Shown: piece after piece, positions 6,606 through 7,166 of the stretch | Position numbering within the stretch: the stretch's first letter is position 1 | How the letters are laid out: each line of letters begins with the position of its first letter | From: Acidobacteriota bacterium | GTDB taxonomy: Bacteria > Acidobacteriota > Blastocatellia > Pyrinomonadales > Pyrinomonadaceae | Reading direction: 5' to 3' | Assembly: GCA_020201365.1 (NCBI GenBank) | Contig: JAIVGV010000086.1 | Span: forward strand, 1-7,166 | DNA length: 7,166 bases | Program-made: the position numbers and the translations under genes | Notes under the pieces: model-generated | Databases searched by the model: none | Told to the model about the DNA's origin: nothing | The model's input: only the letters and a program-made list of their open reading frames with translations

Positions 6606-6631
6606 GTCACCAGTCGCCCGTCACGCGTGAC
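6606..6631. repeat. Degenerate GTCAC heptamers ending in a 12-bp palindrome
   Basis: Three GTCAC-like units at 7-nt steps (GTCACCA, GTCGCCC, GTCAC, 6606..6624) echo the heptamer element at 4413..4502. The last unit is half of the perfect palindrome GTCACGCGTGAC (6620..6631), which ends 22 nt before the receiver ATG. It may be a decayed repeat copy, an operator for the receiver gene, or both. Confidence 0.6.
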
Positions 6632-6640
6632 CGCTCGCTT

Positions 6641-6646
6641 GAGGTG
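6641..6646 (+). promoter_or_regulatory. Shine-Dalgarno site of the receiver gene
   Basis: GAGGTG lies 7 nt before the ATG at 6654. It is a strong match that fixes the start of the only complete plus-strand gene. Confidence 0.8.
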
Positions 6647-6653
6647 ATTATAG

Positions 6654-7019
6654 ATGAACAGGCGCGTCCTGGCTGCGGTTGACGATCTCTTCTTCGCGTC
6701 GAAGATTCGCGCCGCAGCCGAAAGCCTCGGCGTCGAATACGACTCGGCGCGCTCGGTCGAGTCGGCGGTCGAGAAGGCGAGGGCGCACAGACCCGATCTC
6801 GTCGTCGCCGATCTCCAGTCGCAGCGCTGCGATCCGTTCGCGCTCGCCGAGTCGTTCAAAGCGGACGCCGCCCTGCGCGACGTCCCCTTCGTCGGTTTCT
6901 TCTCCCACGTCCAGACGGAGCTGCGCGGGCGCGCGCTCGCGTCCGGATTCGACCGCGTGGTCGCCCGGTCGGCGTTCGTGAAGGAGTTGCCGGCGATTTT
7001 ACAGGACTGCCCACAGTAG
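6654..7019 (+). CDS. Stand-alone CheY-like response-regulator receiver domain, atypical
   Basis: This 121-aa single-domain protein consists of a receiver fold with no output domain. Receiver landmarks are the acidic pair D10-D11 after the first strand (VLAAVDD), the likely phosphoacceptor D53 in DLVVADL (48-54), and S84 at the usual Thr/Ser switch position in FVGFFSHVQ (79-87). After the fifth strand the usual Lys-Pro is replaced by Arg-Ser in VVARSAF (102-108). The conserved Lys contacts the phosphoryl group in standard receivers, so phosphorylation or switching may differ. It could sequester phosphate or act by protein contact. No histidine kinase is nearby. The start is supported by GAGGTG 7 nt upstream. 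It is transcribed divergently from the methyltransferase gene, and its TAG abuts the stop of the convergent gene. The receiver fold is fairly certain; the biological role is unknown. Confidence 0.88.
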   Translation: MNRRVLAAVDDLFFASKIRAAAESLGVEYDSARSVESAVEKARAHRPDLVVADLQSQRCDPFALAESFKADAALRDVPFVGFFSHVQTELRGRALASGFDRVVARSAFVKELPAILQDCPQ

Positions 7020-7166
7020 CTATGATCCGCACCGCGTAACGTCCGACGCGCCCGCCGCCTCAAGCGCGTGCGCGTCCAACGGCGCGCCCGCCCAGCCCCG
7101 CCCCGGCGCGCGCGAGTCCGCCCGAACGCTGAAGGTTATGAAGCGCTCCCCGTCGAGACAGAGGGC
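7020..7166 (-). CDS. Unidentified protein, C-terminal 48 residues only
   Basis: Read from the right edge on the minus strand, this frame stays open for 48 codons to a TAG at 7022..7020. Third codon positions are strongly G/C, as in the other genes. The visible protein includes LCLDGERFITFSVRAD and ends in SDVTRCGS. I do not recognise the family. The start lies outside the window. The alternative is that this is non-coding, with the open frame due to GC bias. Confidence 0.55.
   Translation of the reverse strand, partial: ALCLDGERFITFSVRADSRAPGRGWAGAPLDAHALEAAGASDVTRCGS

Noticed and set aside
5652..6647. Plus-strand 331-aa open frame across the methyltransferase gene
   Set aside because: It is Arg-rich without motifs and antisense to clear SpoU motifs 1-3.
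6542..7063. Minus-strand 173-aa open frame opposite the receiver
   Set aside because: It is Arg/Ser/Ala-rich shadow sequence. The plus-strand receiver has a good ribosome-binding site and receiver motifs.

Overview
This is a GC-rich bacterial window with a cell-envelope and Ser/Thr-phosphosignalling gene cluster on the minus strand. A separate RNA-modification gene lies upstream of it, and a small divergent receiver gene lies on the plus strand. Strong G/C bias at third codon positions fills the other frames with long shadow ORFs. The gene content recalls the actinobacterial fhaA-pstP-rodA-pbpA neighbourhood, but gene order, domain details and interspersed heptamer repeats fit Acidobacteriota (perhaps Blastocatellia) better. 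That assignment is inference from protein character; no rRNA or marker gene is present to settle it.

Reading the minus strand 5'->3' from right to left: a SpoU/TrmH-family RNA 2'-O-methyltransferase (6488->5685); a 343-bp gap with a 16-bp perfect inverted repeat and a candidate promoter; an FhaA-like protein with an FHA domain at its C-terminus (5341->4499); a short gap almost filled by an inverted heptamer-repeat element; a class B penicillin-binding protein of PbpA type (4400->2457); an enlarged RodA/FtsW (SEDS) glycosyltransferase (2370->655); and a PP2C-type phosphatase that overlaps the SEDS stop codon as ATGA and runs off the left edge (658->1). On the plus strand a stand-alone CheY-like receiver (6654..7019) starts from a good ribosome-binding site. 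It converges with no gap onto the 3' end of an unidentified minus-strand gene (7166->7020).

The likely logic is that SEDS and PBP form a peptidoglycan polymerase/transpeptidase pair. The FHA protein reads phosphothreonine marks, and the phosphatase removes them. The matching Ser/Thr kinase is not in the window and may lie left of position 1. The most noteworthy points are the reordered actinobacterial-like cluster, extra segments in both members of the SEDS-PBP pair, a perfect 28-bp palindrome inside the FHA-domain codons, the repeat element that supplies the fhaA-like stop codon, and an atypical receiver lacking the conserved Lys-Pro.
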